A stretch of 64,000 nucleotides of DNA. It comes from Corynebacterium gottingense. GTDB taxonomy: Bacteria > Actinomycetota > Actinomycetes > Mycobacteriales > Mycobacteriaceae. A program made the translations under genes and the position numbers. The stretch spans positions 1 to 64,000 of the forward strand of contig NZ_RDRE01000005.1 in the NCBI RefSeq assembly GCF_003693265.1, written 5' to 3'. Shown piece by piece: positions 34,362 through 42,920 of the stretch (positions within the stretch are counted from its first letter, which is position 1; each line of letters opens with the position of its first letter). Under the pieces are notes generated by a model. It searched no databases, was not told the DNA's origin, and saw only the letters and a list, made by a program, of their open reading frames with translations.

Positions 34362-35435
34362 TTACTTCTTGTTGACGATCGCGCGGGCGATCGAGTTGAC
34401 AACAAAGGTCAGCACGAACAGGACAAGGCCTGCCGCGATGTAGGCACCAGCAGAGATTGGGTTGTTGAACTCTGCGGATGCGTTCGCGATGGCGGTAGCG
34501 AAGGTGGTGCCACCGTCAAAGAGCGAACCACGGAAGTCATTGGCCGGCGCGACCACCATGTAGAGCGCCATCGTCTCGCCAAGCGCGCGGCCGAGGCCGA
34601 GCATGGAGCCGGCGATGAAGCCGGAGAGGCCGAACGGGATGACGGTCATGCGGATGACTTCCCAGCGCGTTGCGCCGAGCGCCAGTGCGGACTCGATCTG
34701 CCCCGGAGGGGTCTGGACGAAGATCTCGCGGGCGGTGGCCGCGATGATCGGCAGGATCATGATGGCCAGGACGATGCCACCGGTGAGCATGTTGCGGGCC
34801 GTGGAGAACGGCGGGGAATTCTGGTAGGTGGCGAACAGGAAGAAGCCACCGCCCCAGGAGTTGATCCACTCGTAGAACTTGCCCAGGGCCGGGCCGAGCA
34901 CCTGCGCGCCCCAGAGGCCGTACACGATGGAGGGGACCGCGGCGAGCATGTCCACGAGGGTGCCCAGTGGGCGCACCAGGTTCTTCGGCGCGTAGTTGGA
35001 GAGGAAGAGCGCGATGCCGAGTGCGACCGGCATGGCGAGGATCAGCGCGATGAGGGAGATCATCACGGTGGAGAAGAACAGGTTCGGGATACCGAACTGC
35101 ATTGCGTCCAGGTTGGCAGTCTGCCAGTTGCCGCCGTAGGTGAAGAAGCCACCGACGCCGCCTTCGTTTCGGCTCAGCGGCGGGATCGCCTGGAGCACCA
35201 GGAACAGGCCGATCGCGATGATGATCACGGTGATCAGCGTTGCCGAGGCGGTCGAGAGGAATTCAAATACGCGGTCGCCCGGGCGCTTCACGCCCGCGCC
35301 GGAGGTCGTTTCCACCGGGGCCGCCTGGGTGGTTTGTACCGGCGTACCGGTAGCGGACTGGACCTCGGGCTGCGCAGGCGCAGCCGTCGACCCCGCTCGG
35401 CGGTCGTCCGCCGGAGTCAGTTCGTTGTCAGCCAT
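34362..35435 (-). CDS. pstC: Phosphate ABC transporter permease
   Basis: This 357-residue permease has a 60-residue Pro/Ala-rich cytoplasmic N-terminus, six helices and the coupling loop ESALALGATRWEVIRMTVIPFGLSGFIAGSMLGLGRALGETMAL. The start has AAGGA 9-10 nt upstream. A GC-rich hairpin separates it from pstS. Confidence 0.95.
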   Translation of the reverse strand: MADNELTPADDRRAGSTAAPAQPEVQSATGTPVQTTQAAPVETTSGAGVKRPGDRVFEFLSTASATLITVIIIAIGLFLVLQAIPPLSRNEGGVGGFFTYGGNWQTANLDAMQFGIPNLFFSTVMISLIALILAMPVALGIALFLSNYAPKNLVRPLGTLVDMLAAVPSIVYGLWGAQVLGPALGKFYEWINSWGGGFFLFATYQNSPPFSTARNMLTGGIVLAIMILPIIAATAREIFVQTPPGQIESALALGATRWEVIRMTVIPFGLSGFIAGSMLGLGRALGETMALYMVVAPANDFRGSLFDGGTTFATAIANASAEFNNPISAGAYIAAGLVLFVLTFVVNSIARAIVNKK

Positions 35436-35541
35436 GGTTACTGGTCCTTATATGGTTGAAAAGAGGGGGAGCCAAGCTCCGAATGTTCAATTTTTTGGTA
35501 ACAGTTTGCACACTTGGTGTTAACCGTGCCCTCACATGGGC

Positions 35542-35579
35542 GTGCCCCCCGCAACGGCATTCGCCGCGTTGGGGGGCAC
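35542..35579 (-). terminator. Intercistronic hairpin between pstS and pstC
   Basis: GTGCCCCCC-g-CAACG pairs with CGTTGGGGGGCAC. It lies directly after the pstS stop (35596) on the transcribed strand. Partial termination or mRNA protection here would keep PstS, needed in excess, above PstC/A/B. Confidence 0.65.
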
Positions 35580-35595
35580 CACACCGCCAAGTGGC

Positions 35596-36726
35596 TTACT
35601 GGATGGCGTTGACTGCCTCGCGCAGGCGCTCAGCGTGTGCGCCGGCGACCGGGATGAAGCCCTCAGCTGCGAGCTCGTCATCCTGGGAGTCCAGAGCAAC
35701 GTTCAGGAAGTCCTTCACCATCTTGGAGGTGGACTCGTCGTAACCAGCGGAGCAGACGATCTCGTAGGTGGTCAGCACCAGCGGGTATGCGCCCTCTGCG
35801 TCGGTCTTGAACAGCTTGTCAGCGTCGACGACCATGTTGTGACCCTCGGTCTTGAACTCCAGGGTGTCCAGGGTCTTCTCAATGGACTCGTCGGTCAGCT
35901 CGACCGGGCCGGAGCCGAAGTCGATGTTGGCCTTCTTGTCAGCGAAGCCAGCCTCGACGTAGGTGATTGCGCCCGGGGTGTTGTTGACCTCGGTAGCAAC
36001 GCCGGAGGAGCCGTTCGCACCGGTGCCGACCTCGCCCGGGAAGGACTTGCCGGAGCCGGTCCACTTGCCGTCCGAAGCAGCAGCCAGGAACTTCTGGAAG
36101 TTGTCGGAGGTGCCGGACTCGTCAGAGCGGTAGAACGGCTTGATCTCCTGGTCCGGAAGCTCGGCGTCCGGGTTGGACTCGGCCAGAGCCGGGTCGTTCC
36201 AGTTGGTGATGTTGCCCTGGAAGATGTCGACGATGTTGTCGACGGTGAGGTTCAGCTCGTCAACGCCGTCCAGGTTGTACGCGATGGCAACCGGGCCGAT
36301 GACGAACGGCAGGTGCCATGCCTCGTTACCACCGCAACGCTCAGCGGCAGCCTCAACCTGGTCGTCCTTCAGCGGGGAGTCGGAGCCAGCGAACGCAGCC
36401 TGGTTAGCGATGAAGTTCTTCTGGCCGGAGCCGGAACCGGTGGCGTTGTATGCCAGGGTCGCGCCCGGAACTTCCTCGGCGTAGCGAGCTGCGAAGTAGT
36501 CCATTGCGTTCTGCTGAGAGGTAGCACCCTCGCCGACCAGCTGGCCCGTCTGGCCGGAGAGCTCTGCGCCGGCACCCTCGGATTCGGAACCCTCAGCGGC
36601 GGAGGAAGCCTCGGAGGAGGTGTCGGTGGAGTCAGAGTCAGAGGAATCGCCACAAGCGACGAGGGCTGCGGAGGAGACTGCGACGGCGCCGATGATGGCG
36701 GCGGTGCGCTTAAAGTTGCGGTTCAC
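35596..36726 (-). CDS. pstS: Phosphate-binding lipoprotein
   Basis: PstS captures phosphate outside the membrane for PstCAB. The 376-residue protein has a lipoprotein signal (ALVAC, lipid-modified Cys at 25), a Ser/Asp-rich linker, and phosphate-binding motifs GEGATSQQNA, TGSGSGQKNF, GSDSPL and RSDESGTSDNF. The start is GTG at 36726, with GGAAAGG 6 nt upstream. A PHO-box-like direct repeat (36854-36894) and a TAGGTT -10 lie upstream, so the operon is probably induced by phosphate starvation through PhoR. Confidence 0.96.
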   Translation of the reverse strand: MNRNFKRTAAIIGAVAVSSAALVACGDSSDSDSTDTSSEASSAAEGSESEGAGAELSGQTGQLVGEGATSQQNAMDYFAARYAEEVPGATLAYNATGSGSGQKNFIANQAAFAGSDSPLKDDQVEAAAERCGGNEAWHLPFVIGPVAIAYNLDGVDELNLTVDNIVDIFQGNITNWNDPALAESNPDAELPDQEIKPFYRSDESGTSDNFQKFLAAASDGKWTGSGKSFPGEVGTGANGSSGVATEVNNTPGAITYVEAGFADKKANIDFGSGPVELTDESIEKTLDTLEFKTEGHNMVVDADKLFKTDAEGAYPLVLTTYEIVCSAGYDESTSKMVKDFLNVALDSQDDELAAEGFIPVAGAHAERLREAVNAIQ

Positions 36727-36853
36727 GGGATACCTTTCCGGTGCTTAGTTAGTTACCACTCGAGCATCGGTGCCACTCTCGGCCGGTTTTGCCCACAGCG
36801 AGGTGGACGAAACTCTTTCCGATTACTCACGGTTACTCAACCTAGAAGTCAGC

Positions 36854-36894
36854 GGTTAACCCCGAGTGTCCAGTTTGGTAAACAGTCGGTGAAC
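36854..36894 (-). promoter_or_regulatory. PHO-box-like direct repeats upstream of pstS
   Basis: On the minus strand GTTCACC (36888-36894) and GTTTACC (36877-36883) are spaced 11 bp apart, and GTTAACC (36854-36860) follows 23 bp further. Tandem 11-bp units with GTTCACC are the known PHO box form of actinobacterial PhoP/PhoR regulators. The rest of the 272-bp spacer holds no gene. Confidence 0.65.
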
Positions 36895-36998
36895 TTCTAC
36901 AACACGCCCGAAAAAGCCTGATAAAACACTGCAGATGCGATGAATGTCACACACTCAGGGGTTGACTCACACCCCCTTAGCCCCACTAGCAACAGCAG

Positions 36999-37868
36999 TT
37001 ACGCGCTTTCCGACGCCCCGCCGTACACCACGTGCCGCTCCGCCACAGCAAAGCCGAGGCCCTCGTACCGCGCCACAGCCGGCGCGTTATCCGCCTCCAC
37101 ATACAGGATGACGCGCTCCCTCCCCTCCCCCACCAAGTGGGAGAGTGCAAGCTGCATCAGCGGGGCGCCGAGCCCGCGGCCACGGTAATCATTGGCCAGG
37201 CCGACGACGTACAGCTCGCCCGTACCGTCCGGGTGCACCTTGGTCCAGCTGAAGCCCGCGAGCTCGTCCCCGCAGGAGAGGAACCAGACCCCCTCCGGGT
37301 CAAACCACTCCGCCCGCATCGCGCGGTGGAGACGCTCCAGGTCCCACCCGCCCTGCTCGGGGTGCCAGGAAAATGCCTCGTTGTTGACGCGCAGCCACTC
37401 GCGCTCGACCGCGTCCTGCTCGCCCGCCGCTTTCGCGCTGGCAAGGGTGCGTGCCTGGTAGCCGTCCGGGAGCGTGAGCTGCGCTGCGTCCCGCAGGTGG
37501 TCCCCCTCGCACGCCATGACCAGGAGCTCGCGCGTGGACTTCAGCCCCAGGAACTCCGCGAGGGCGCGCGCGCCCGGCAGATTGCCGTGCGCCCACAAGC
37601 CGGCGTCGGGGCGCTGCTCGAGCACCCGGCGCGCCAGCTCGGCACCGATTCCGCGGCGGCGGACCTCCGGGTGCACCACCAGCTCCGCGGAGCCGTCCGG
37701 GGCGATGGAGGCCAGGCCCGCGAGCCCACCGGGGACGTCGGTGGAAGGGGTGGTGAGGAGGGAGTGGTTCAGGGTGGCGTCGCTAAGCGCCTGCTCGAAC
37801 GCCTCGGAGAATGGGGCGACCCCGTCGGCGTCGGTGGCTGCGTGGAGGATGGTGCTGTAATCGTGCAT
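36999..37868 (-). CDS. mshD: Mycothiol synthase (mycothiol acetyltransferase)
   Basis: MshD acetylates Cys-GlcN-Ins to give mycothiol, the main low-molecular thiol of actinobacteria. The 289-residue protein has two GNAT domains; the N-terminal one has VVHPEVRRRGIGAELARRVL, and the catalytic C-terminal one has YVVGLANDYRGRGLGAPLMQLALSHL. LYVEADNAPAVARYEGLGFAV completes the acetyl-CoA fold. Its ATG follows a TAGCCT box by 6 nt (leaderless). The -10 boxes of this gene and the divergent 37891 gene abut. Confidence 0.94.
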   Translation of the reverse strand: MHDYSTILHAATDADGVAPFSEAFEQALSDATLNHSLLTTPSTDVPGGLAGLASIAPDGSAELVVHPEVRRRGIGAELARRVLEQRPDAGLWAHGNLPGARALAEFLGLKSTRELLVMACEGDHLRDAAQLTLPDGYQARTLASAKAAGEQDAVEREWLRVNNEAFSWHPEQGGWDLERLHRAMRAEWFDPEGVWFLSCGDELAGFSWTKVHPDGTGELYVVGLANDYRGRGLGAPLMQLALSHLVGEGRERVILYVEADNAPAVARYEGLGFAVAERHVVYGGASESA

Positions 37869-37890
37869 GGACCCAGGCTACGGTACAAGT

Positions 37891-38694
37891 ATGCAATTGA
37901 AGCGAAGTGCGGCTGTCGGGGTCGCGGCGATCGCGCTGCTGGGCTACCTCGCGGACACGGCGGCGGGGATGCGCGCCGAGCAGGCACTCTCCGCGCGCGC
38001 CGCTGAGCTGGGCGAGCTGTCCACCGCCCCCGCTGCGTATGTCGGCGGCCTGCCTTTCGGCCGCACCGTACCCCGCATCACAGTCGACGCCCTGGATGTG
38101 CCCGTTGCCGGCGTCGGCGTGGGCAACGTGGGCATCAAGCTTGTCGACGTCACCCTGCCCCACCCCCGCACCGCGCACCTCGTGGACGACCTGCCCGGCG
38201 CGAAGGCGAGCCTCGTGCGCCGCATCGTCCGGCTCGACGGCGTGGCCTTCGGGCAGCTGCTGGGCATGACGAACCTGGACATCGCGAGCCCCTACGACAT
38301 CTCCCCGTCCGGCGGCGGCGCGAGCGAGGCGCGGCTGACCGGCACGATCCCGGGCACGGAGGACCCCGTGACGGTGGTGGTGACGCTGCGAATCGACGGC
38401 ACGAAGTTTGTCATGCGCCCGAGCGAGCTCGTGGACGTCCCCCCGGAGCTCACCGACCGCGCCGTGCAGGCGTTCAGCCTGGAGCGCGATACCCGGGACC
38501 TGCCGCTTGGTGGCCCCGCCGACTGCGTGCAGCTCACCGGCGGATCGATCGAGTTTTCGCGGGACCGCATTAATACCGTCGTGGAGGAGACGGACCTTAC
38601 CCCGCTCCTGCGGGACCCGTCGACGGACGAGGGCGCCCGGCAGGCGGAGGATTCGCCGCTGGCGTCGGACGCGGAGGATGCCTCGGCAGGCTAA
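37891..38694 (+). CDS. LmeA-like (DUF2993) phospholipid-binding protein
   Basis: This 267-residue protein has an N-terminal signal/anchor (KRSAAVGVAAIALLGYLADTAAG) followed by a DUF2993 domain with repeating amphipathic beta strands (AAYVGGLPFGRTVPRITVDALDVPV). The mycobacterial relative LmeA binds phosphoinositides and supports lipomannan elongation, so an envelope-lipid role is likely. The C-terminus is acidic and disordered. The start follows TACGGT by 6 nt (leaderless). Confidence 0.78.
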   Translation: MQLKRSAAVGVAAIALLGYLADTAAGMRAEQALSARAAELGELSTAPAAYVGGLPFGRTVPRITVDALDVPVAGVGVGNVGIKLVDVTLPHPRTAHLVDDLPGAKASLVRRIVRLDGVAFGQLLGMTNLDIASPYDISPSGGGASEARLTGTIPGTEDPVTVVVTLRIDGTKFVMRPSELVDVPPELTDRAVQAFSLERDTRDLPLGGPADCVQLTGGSIEFSRDRINTVVEETDLTPLLRDPSTDEGARQAEDSPLASDAEDASAG

Positions 38695-38754
38695 GCAGGC
38701 GAGGCAGGCGAGGCAGAGTGCGGTCGCGGCACGCCAACGACTACCCTGGCTGGC

Positions 38755-39408
38755 ATGGCTGATACAGAGAACCCCACCCCCGAGAACACCGGCTCGCTCA
38801 ACGGCAACGAGGCCGTCAACCTGGCCGCGGAGCAGTCGAAGAACACGGCGCACCGCAACATCCCGGCGCTGGGCTTTGAGGACTTCCCGCTAGAGGAGGA
38901 CACGGCGAACCTGCGCCAGGGTCCGAGCCTGCACGACGGGCTGCTGGCGCTGTTGCCGCTGGTCGGCGTGTGGACCGGCACCGGCCAGGCCAACGACAAC
39001 GGCGAGGAGTACGCCTTTGGCCAGCGCCTGGTGATCTCTCATGACGGCGAGAACTACCTGCGCTTCGAGTCGCGCATCTGGCGCATCGACGAGGACGGCA
39101 ACGCCACCGGCGCCGACCAGCGCGAGGTGGGATTCTGGCGCATCTCCCTGAAGGACGAGATCGAGGTGACCCTCACTAACTCCCGCGGCCTCGTCGAGGT
39201 GATGTACGGCGAGCCGGTCAACGAGCGCGCCTGGCAGCTGCAGAGCGCCACCACCCTGGCCACCGAGTCCGGCCCGAAGCAGCACGGCGCGGGCAAGCGC
39301 CTCTACGGGCTCATGCCCAACAACAACCTGGGCTGGGTCGACGAGCGCGCCGTCGGCGGCGAGATGGTTCCCTACATGTCCGCCGAGCTCAAGCGCATCG
39401 CCGGCTAA
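38755..39408 (+). CDS. Nitrobindin-like (FABP/THAP4-type) beta-barrel protein
   Basis: This 217-residue protein has a disordered N-terminus (1-45) and a lipocalin-like ten-stranded barrel opening with the family motif LVGVWTGTGQ. Nitrobindins bind ferric heme through a C-terminal His; here the matching stretch reads MVPYMSAELKRI, with Tyr where the His is expected, so heme binding through that ligand is unlikely. Corynebacterial members are noted for lacking it. The start follows a TACCCT box by 7 nt. Its stop overlaps that of convergent pabC. Confidence 0.82.
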   Translation: MADTENPTPENTGSLNGNEAVNLAAEQSKNTAHRNIPALGFEDFPLEEDTANLRQGPSLHDGLLALLPLVGVWTGTGQANDNGEEYAFGQRLVISHDGENYLRFESRIWRIDEDGNATGADQREVGFWRISLKDEIEVTLTNSRGLVEVMYGEPVNERAWQLQSATTLATESGPKQHGAGKRLYGLMPNNNLGWVDERAVGGEMVPYMSAELKRIAG

Positions 39409-40325
39409 GCCCTATCCAGCGCGGCGACGATCAGCTTTTGCACCTCCGCCGCGTTGTCCGGTGCCGGCAGCTTCTTCCCGTTCAGCTTGCGCACCCGCGC
39501 GTACATGCGCGTGGAGCTGACCAGCCAGACGGATTCCGCCTTCAGCAGCTCGCTGAGGTACATGTCCTTCTGCTTACACTTCCACCCCTTCTTCTCCGCG
39601 TGCGCGAACAGCGCCGCTTGGGTGGTGCCGGGCAGGATCCCCGGTCCCGGCTTCGGGGTGCGCAGCCGCCCGCCCTTCTTCACAATCACCACCGTCGAGG
39701 TCGCGCCCTCCAGGACACGGTCCGTCTCCGGATCGATATAGATGACGTCGTCGTACCCCTCTCCGCGGGCCCACCGCAGCGCCGCCATGGACGCCGCGTA
39801 GTTCAGCGTCTTCGCGCCCACCCGCATCCAGGGGACCTCCGCCTCCCCGCCTTCGCCGCGGTTGATGGTGTAGCCGCGCGGGGTGGTCACCACGCTCACC
39901 CCGTTCTTGCGCTCCTCCAAGACCGAGTCCGGGATCGGCCGGATGGTCAGCCAGGCTGTGGGCACGCCGGTAGTCTCGCGCCCGCGCGACATGGTCCAGA
40001 CGCACTTCGCGTCCACGTCCTCCGCAGCAAGCCCACGTTCACGCACGTAGTCGGCCACCGCCTCCCGGGTCGCCTTAATCCAGTGCTCCCTGCCGGGGTC
40101 GGGCAGGTCGAGGGTGGCGGCGGAGCGCCGGAACCGCTCCACGTGCTGCTCCAGGTTCGCGGGCTCGCCCTTGCGGATGAGGATCGTTTCAAAGATCCCG
40201 TCGCCGCGCGTCACAGCCGCATCGTCCCAGAAGATGTGGGGCGTGTTCGCGTTTTGTCTGCGCACGGAGCCGCCGAAGGGCTCGACGAGGTAAATGACCG
40301 GAGCGGGTGGGAGCATCGATGCCAT
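39405..40325 (-). CDS. pabC: Aminodeoxychorismate lyase / class IV aminotransferase
   Basis: This 306-residue PLP enzyme of the branched-chain aminotransferase/ADC lyase fold would make 4-aminobenzoate for folate. It has DDAAVTRGDGIFETILI at the N-terminus, the PLP lysine in VGAKTLNYAAS, and EGATSTVVIVKKGGRLRTP near the cofactor phosphate site. A different amino-acid transaminase function cannot be excluded from sequence. The ATG follows CATAAT by 8 nt (leaderless), with its -10 close to that of divergent ygfZ. Confidence 0.83.
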   Translation of the reverse strand: MASMLPPAPVIYLVEPFGGSVRRQNANTPHIFWDDAAVTRGDGIFETILIRKGEPANLEQHVERFRRSAATLDLPDPGREHWIKATREAVADYVRERGLAAEDVDAKCVWTMSRGRETTGVPTAWLTIRPIPDSVLEERKNGVSVVTTPRGYTINRGEGGEAEVPWMRVGAKTLNYAASMAALRWARGEGYDDVIYIDPETDRVLEGATSTVVIVKKGGRLRTPKPGPGILPGTTQAALFAHAEKKGWKCKQKDMYLSELLKAESVWLVSSTRMYARVRKLNGKKLPAPDNAAEVQKLIVAALDRA

Positions 40326-40357
40326 ACTGTCCCATTATGCCCGTATGATCGGGGTCT

Positions 40358-41404
40358 ATGTCGTATTCGTCCGATCTTTTACAGCTGCCAGGCGCCACCC
40401 CCATCGAGTCCAACCCGCTCGCCGAGGGAGTGGCCTGGCACTACGGCAATCCGCTCGCGGAGCAGCAGGGCTTACGCGTCATCGATCGCTCGCACCGCCG
40501 CGTCATCGCCGTCTCCGGCCCCGACGCCGCCGAGTTCCTGAACAACCTGCTTTCGCAGAAGCTTATCGACGCCACGCCGTCCCTCACCGCCGCCGCCCTC
40601 GACCTGGACATCCAGGGCCACATCCTGCACCATGCCGACCTCGCGCTGGTGGACGGCACGTTCTACCTCGACGTCCCGCCCGCGCAGTTCGACTCCTTCG
40701 TGGACTACCTGCGCAAGATGGTGTTCTGGTCCGACGTGACTGTGGAGGAGGCCGACTTGGCCATCCTCACCCTGCTTGCAGACGACGCCGAGTTCCCCGC
40801 CATCGACGAGGCCGTCTTCACCCGCCGCGTCAGCGACTTCTCCCCCGCTCGTCTGGACGTGGCGGTACCGCGTGGGGAGGCGCTGGGCGTGGCCAAGCAC
40901 CTCCACGAGCAGGGGGTGGCCTACGCCGGCATGATGGCGTTTACGGCCGCGCGGGTGCGCAACGTCGAACCCGAACTTGGCGTGGACCTTGACGAGAAAT
41001 CCATCCCGCACGAGGCGCCGCGCCTGATCAACCGCGGCGAGCACATCGGGGCCGTCCACCTGAACAAGGGCTGCTACCGCGGGCAGGAAACCGTCGCGCG
41101 CGTGGAAAACCTCGGCCGGTCCCCTCGCCTGCTGGTCATGCTGCAGCTCGACGGTTCTGCCCCGCACGACCCGCAGCCGGGCGAGACCATCACCTCCAAC
41201 GGGCGCAAGGTAGGCCGGCTGGGCACCGTCGTCCAGGACGCCGACTACGGCCCGGTCGCGCTCGGACTGGTCAAGCGCTCCGCCCTCACCGCCCCGCTGG
41301 ACATCGAGGGGGTCGCTGCGAGCGTGGATCCGGACTCGCTGCCTACCGACGAAGGCGAGAAGCTTGGCCGTCTCGCGGTGGACAAACTGCGCCGCGGGCG
41401 TTAA
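40358..41404 (+). CDS. ygfZ: Folate-binding protein YgfZ (Fe-S cluster/tRNA modification factor)
   Basis: YgfZ is a tetrahydrofolate-binding paralogue of GcvT that helps maintain Fe-S enzymes such as MiaB. The 348-residue protein has the family-defining KGCYRGQETVARVENLG motif (redox-relevant Cys) near residue 235. The divergent neighbour pabC feeds folate synthesis, giving a sensible pairing. The ATG follows TATGAT by 8 nt. A dispersed 13-mer lies in frame at 40561-40573, reading KLIDA. Confidence 0.92.
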   Translation: MSYSSDLLQLPGATPIESNPLAEGVAWHYGNPLAEQQGLRVIDRSHRRVIAVSGPDAAEFLNNLLSQKLIDATPSLTAAALDLDIQGHILHHADLALVDGTFYLDVPPAQFDSFVDYLRKMVFWSDVTVEEADLAILTLLADDAEFPAIDEAVFTRRVSDFSPARLDVAVPRGEALGVAKHLHEQGVAYAGMMAFTAARVRNVEPELGVDLDEKSIPHEAPRLINRGEHIGAVHLNKGCYRGQETVARVENLGRSPRLLVMLQLDGSAPHDPQPGETITSNGRKVGRLGTVVQDADYGPVALGLVKRSALTAPLDIEGVAASVDPDSLPTDEGEKLGRLAVDKLRRGR

Positions 41405-41447
41405 TCCCAGCTCAGGGGCCGGGTGAGCATTTTCGTGGCGTACAGGC

Positions 41448-41453
41448 TATTAT
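41448..41453 (+). promoter_or_regulatory. -10 box of the DUF3073 gene
   Basis: TATTAT lies 79 bp upstream of the ATG at 41533, in the spacer after ygfZ. Confidence 0.45.
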
Positions 41454-41532
41454 GTCCCCCAGGACAATAACTATCGAAAGTATGAGGCCGCCTTCTTAGG
41501 CCGCCCTAGAACCACCTCAAGGGGGTCACGCC

Positions 41533-41736
41533 ATGGGCCGCGGACGCGCCAAAGCAAAGCAGACCAAGGTTGCTCGCCAACTTAAGTACAACACGCCTGA
41601 AATGGACCTCGATTCTCTGCAGCGTGAGCTTGCAGGCAAGGCACCGCAGCGGCGTTGGGACGAGGACGACGACGAGGTGGATGACCAGTACGCCGAGTAC
41701 GCGGACTGGGACGATGATGACGAGGACCGGAAGTAA
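41533..41736 (+). CDS. DUF3073 small acidic actinobacterial protein
   Basis: This 67-residue protein has a basic N-terminus (MGRGRAKAKQTKVARQLKY) and a very acidic C-terminus (DEDDDEVDDQY..DDDDEDRK). It matches the DUF3073 family, conserved in actinobacteria next to purine genes and of unknown function. The charge split suggests nucleic-acid or ribosome contact, which is a guess. AAGGGGG lies 8 nt upstream and a clear terminator follows. Confidence 0.88.
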   Translation: MGRGRAKAKQTKVARQLKYNTPEMDLDSLQRELAGKAPQRRWDEDDDEVDDQYAEYADWDDDDEDRK

Positions 41737-41780
41737 GTCCGCCCGGCCCCACAACGCCACCATTCACACCGTTTGAGCAC

Positions 41781-41812
41781 AAGCACCCGGTAACACCGGG
41801 TGCTTTGTTTAT
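41781..41812 (+). terminator. Terminator after the DUF3073 gene
   Basis: AAGCACCCGG and CCGGGTGCTT pair across TAACA, followed by TGTTTA. Confidence 0.85.
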
Positions 41813-41830
41813 GTGCGGGGTGCGCCGCGC

Positions 41831-41862
41831 CTAGTACTGCGGGTGCCTAGTACTGCGGGTGC
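41831..41862 (-). repeat. Perfect 16-bp tandem duplication at the purM stop
   Basis: CTAGTACTGCGGGTGC occurs twice back to back. The right copy encodes the last codons and stop of purM; the left copy repeats them, including a second in-register stop, just downstream. Confidence 0.9.
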
Positions 41863-42920
41863 TCGCCCACCAGCACTGCACGCTGGGTCTCGCCGTTGTC
41901 CGCAGCGCGGACCTCGCCGAGGACCCAAGAGTCCACGTGGCGGGCGGCCAGGATCGCCAGCGCGCGGTCCCGGTCCTCCGGCGCGACGACGGCGACCATG
42001 CCGACACCCATGTTGAAGGTCTTCTCCATCTCCTCGTCCGGCACCTGGCCGACCGACTTGATGGTGCGGAAGATCTGCCCCGGCGTCCAGGTGGCGCGGC
42101 GCATCTCCGCAACCAGGCCCTCCGGGATGATGCGGACCATGTTGCCCGCCAGGCCACCACCGGTGACGTGGCAGAAGGTGCGGACCTCGCACTCGGAGGC
42201 CAGCTCGAGGCAGTCGCGGGCGTAGATGCGCGTCGGCTCCAGCAGCTCCTCGCCGAGGGTGCGGTCGAACTCCTCAATGTGGCCGTCAAGCGGCAGACCG
42301 GCCTTCTCCAGCAGGACGTGGCGCGCCAGGGAGTAGCCGTTGGAGTGCAGGCCGGACGAGGCCATGGCGATAATCGTGTCGCCCTCGCGCACGCGGTCCG
42401 GCCCGAGCAGCTCATCCGCCTCCACGACGCCGACGGCGGTGGCGGAGACGTCATAGTCGTCGGCCTCCATCACGCCGGGGTGCTCGGCGGTCTCGCCGCC
42501 GAGGAGCGCGCAGCCGGCCTGGACGCAGCCTTCGGCAATACCGCCGACGATGTCGGCGATCTTTTCCGGCACGACCTTGCCGGTAGCGATGTAGTCCTGC
42601 AGGAACAGCGGCTCGGCGCCGCAGACGACCAAGTCGTCGACGCACATGGCGACCAGGTCGATGCCGATGGTGTCGTGCTTGTCAATCGCCTGGGCGACGG
42701 CCAGCTTAGTGCCCACGCCGTCGGAGCCGGCCGCGAGCAACGGCTCGCGGTACTTGCCCAGGGCGAACAGGCCGGCGAACCCGCCGATGCCGCCCTTGAC
42801 CTCCGGGCGGGACGCGCGCTTCGCGTGGCCCTTCAGCAGCTCGACGGCGCGGTCGCCGGCCTCGATGTCAACGCCCGCGGCGGCGTAGGAGACGGAAGGG
42901 TCGGAGTTCTGGTTAGTCAT
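41847..42920 (-). CDS. purM: Phosphoribosylformylglycinamidine cyclo-ligase (AIR synthetase)
   Basis: PurM closes the imidazole ring using ATP, step five of purine synthesis. The 357-residue protein has SYAAAGVDIEAGDRAVELLK near its N-terminus, AGSDGVGTKLAVA, IDLVAMCVDDLVVCGAEPLFLQDY, GCALLGGETAEHPG and VTGGGLAGNM. The ATG at 42920 lies 8 nt inside the end of purF, with AAAGGTG about 10 nt upstream, so purF and purM are translationally coupled. Confidence 0.97.
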   Translation of the reverse strand: MTNQNSDPSVSYAAAGVDIEAGDRAVELLKGHAKRASRPEVKGGIGGFAGLFALGKYREPLLAAGSDGVGTKLAVAQAIDKHDTIGIDLVAMCVDDLVVCGAEPLFLQDYIATGKVVPEKIADIVGGIAEGCVQAGCALLGGETAEHPGVMEADDYDVSATAVGVVEADELLGPDRVREGDTIIAMASSGLHSNGYSLARHVLLEKAGLPLDGHIEEFDRTLGEELLEPTRIYARDCLELASECEVRTFCHVTGGGLAGNMVRIIPEGLVAEMRRATWTPGQIFRTIKSVGQVPDEEMEKTFNMGVGMVAVVAPEDRDRALAILAARHVDSWVLGEVRAADNGETQRAVLVGEHPQY

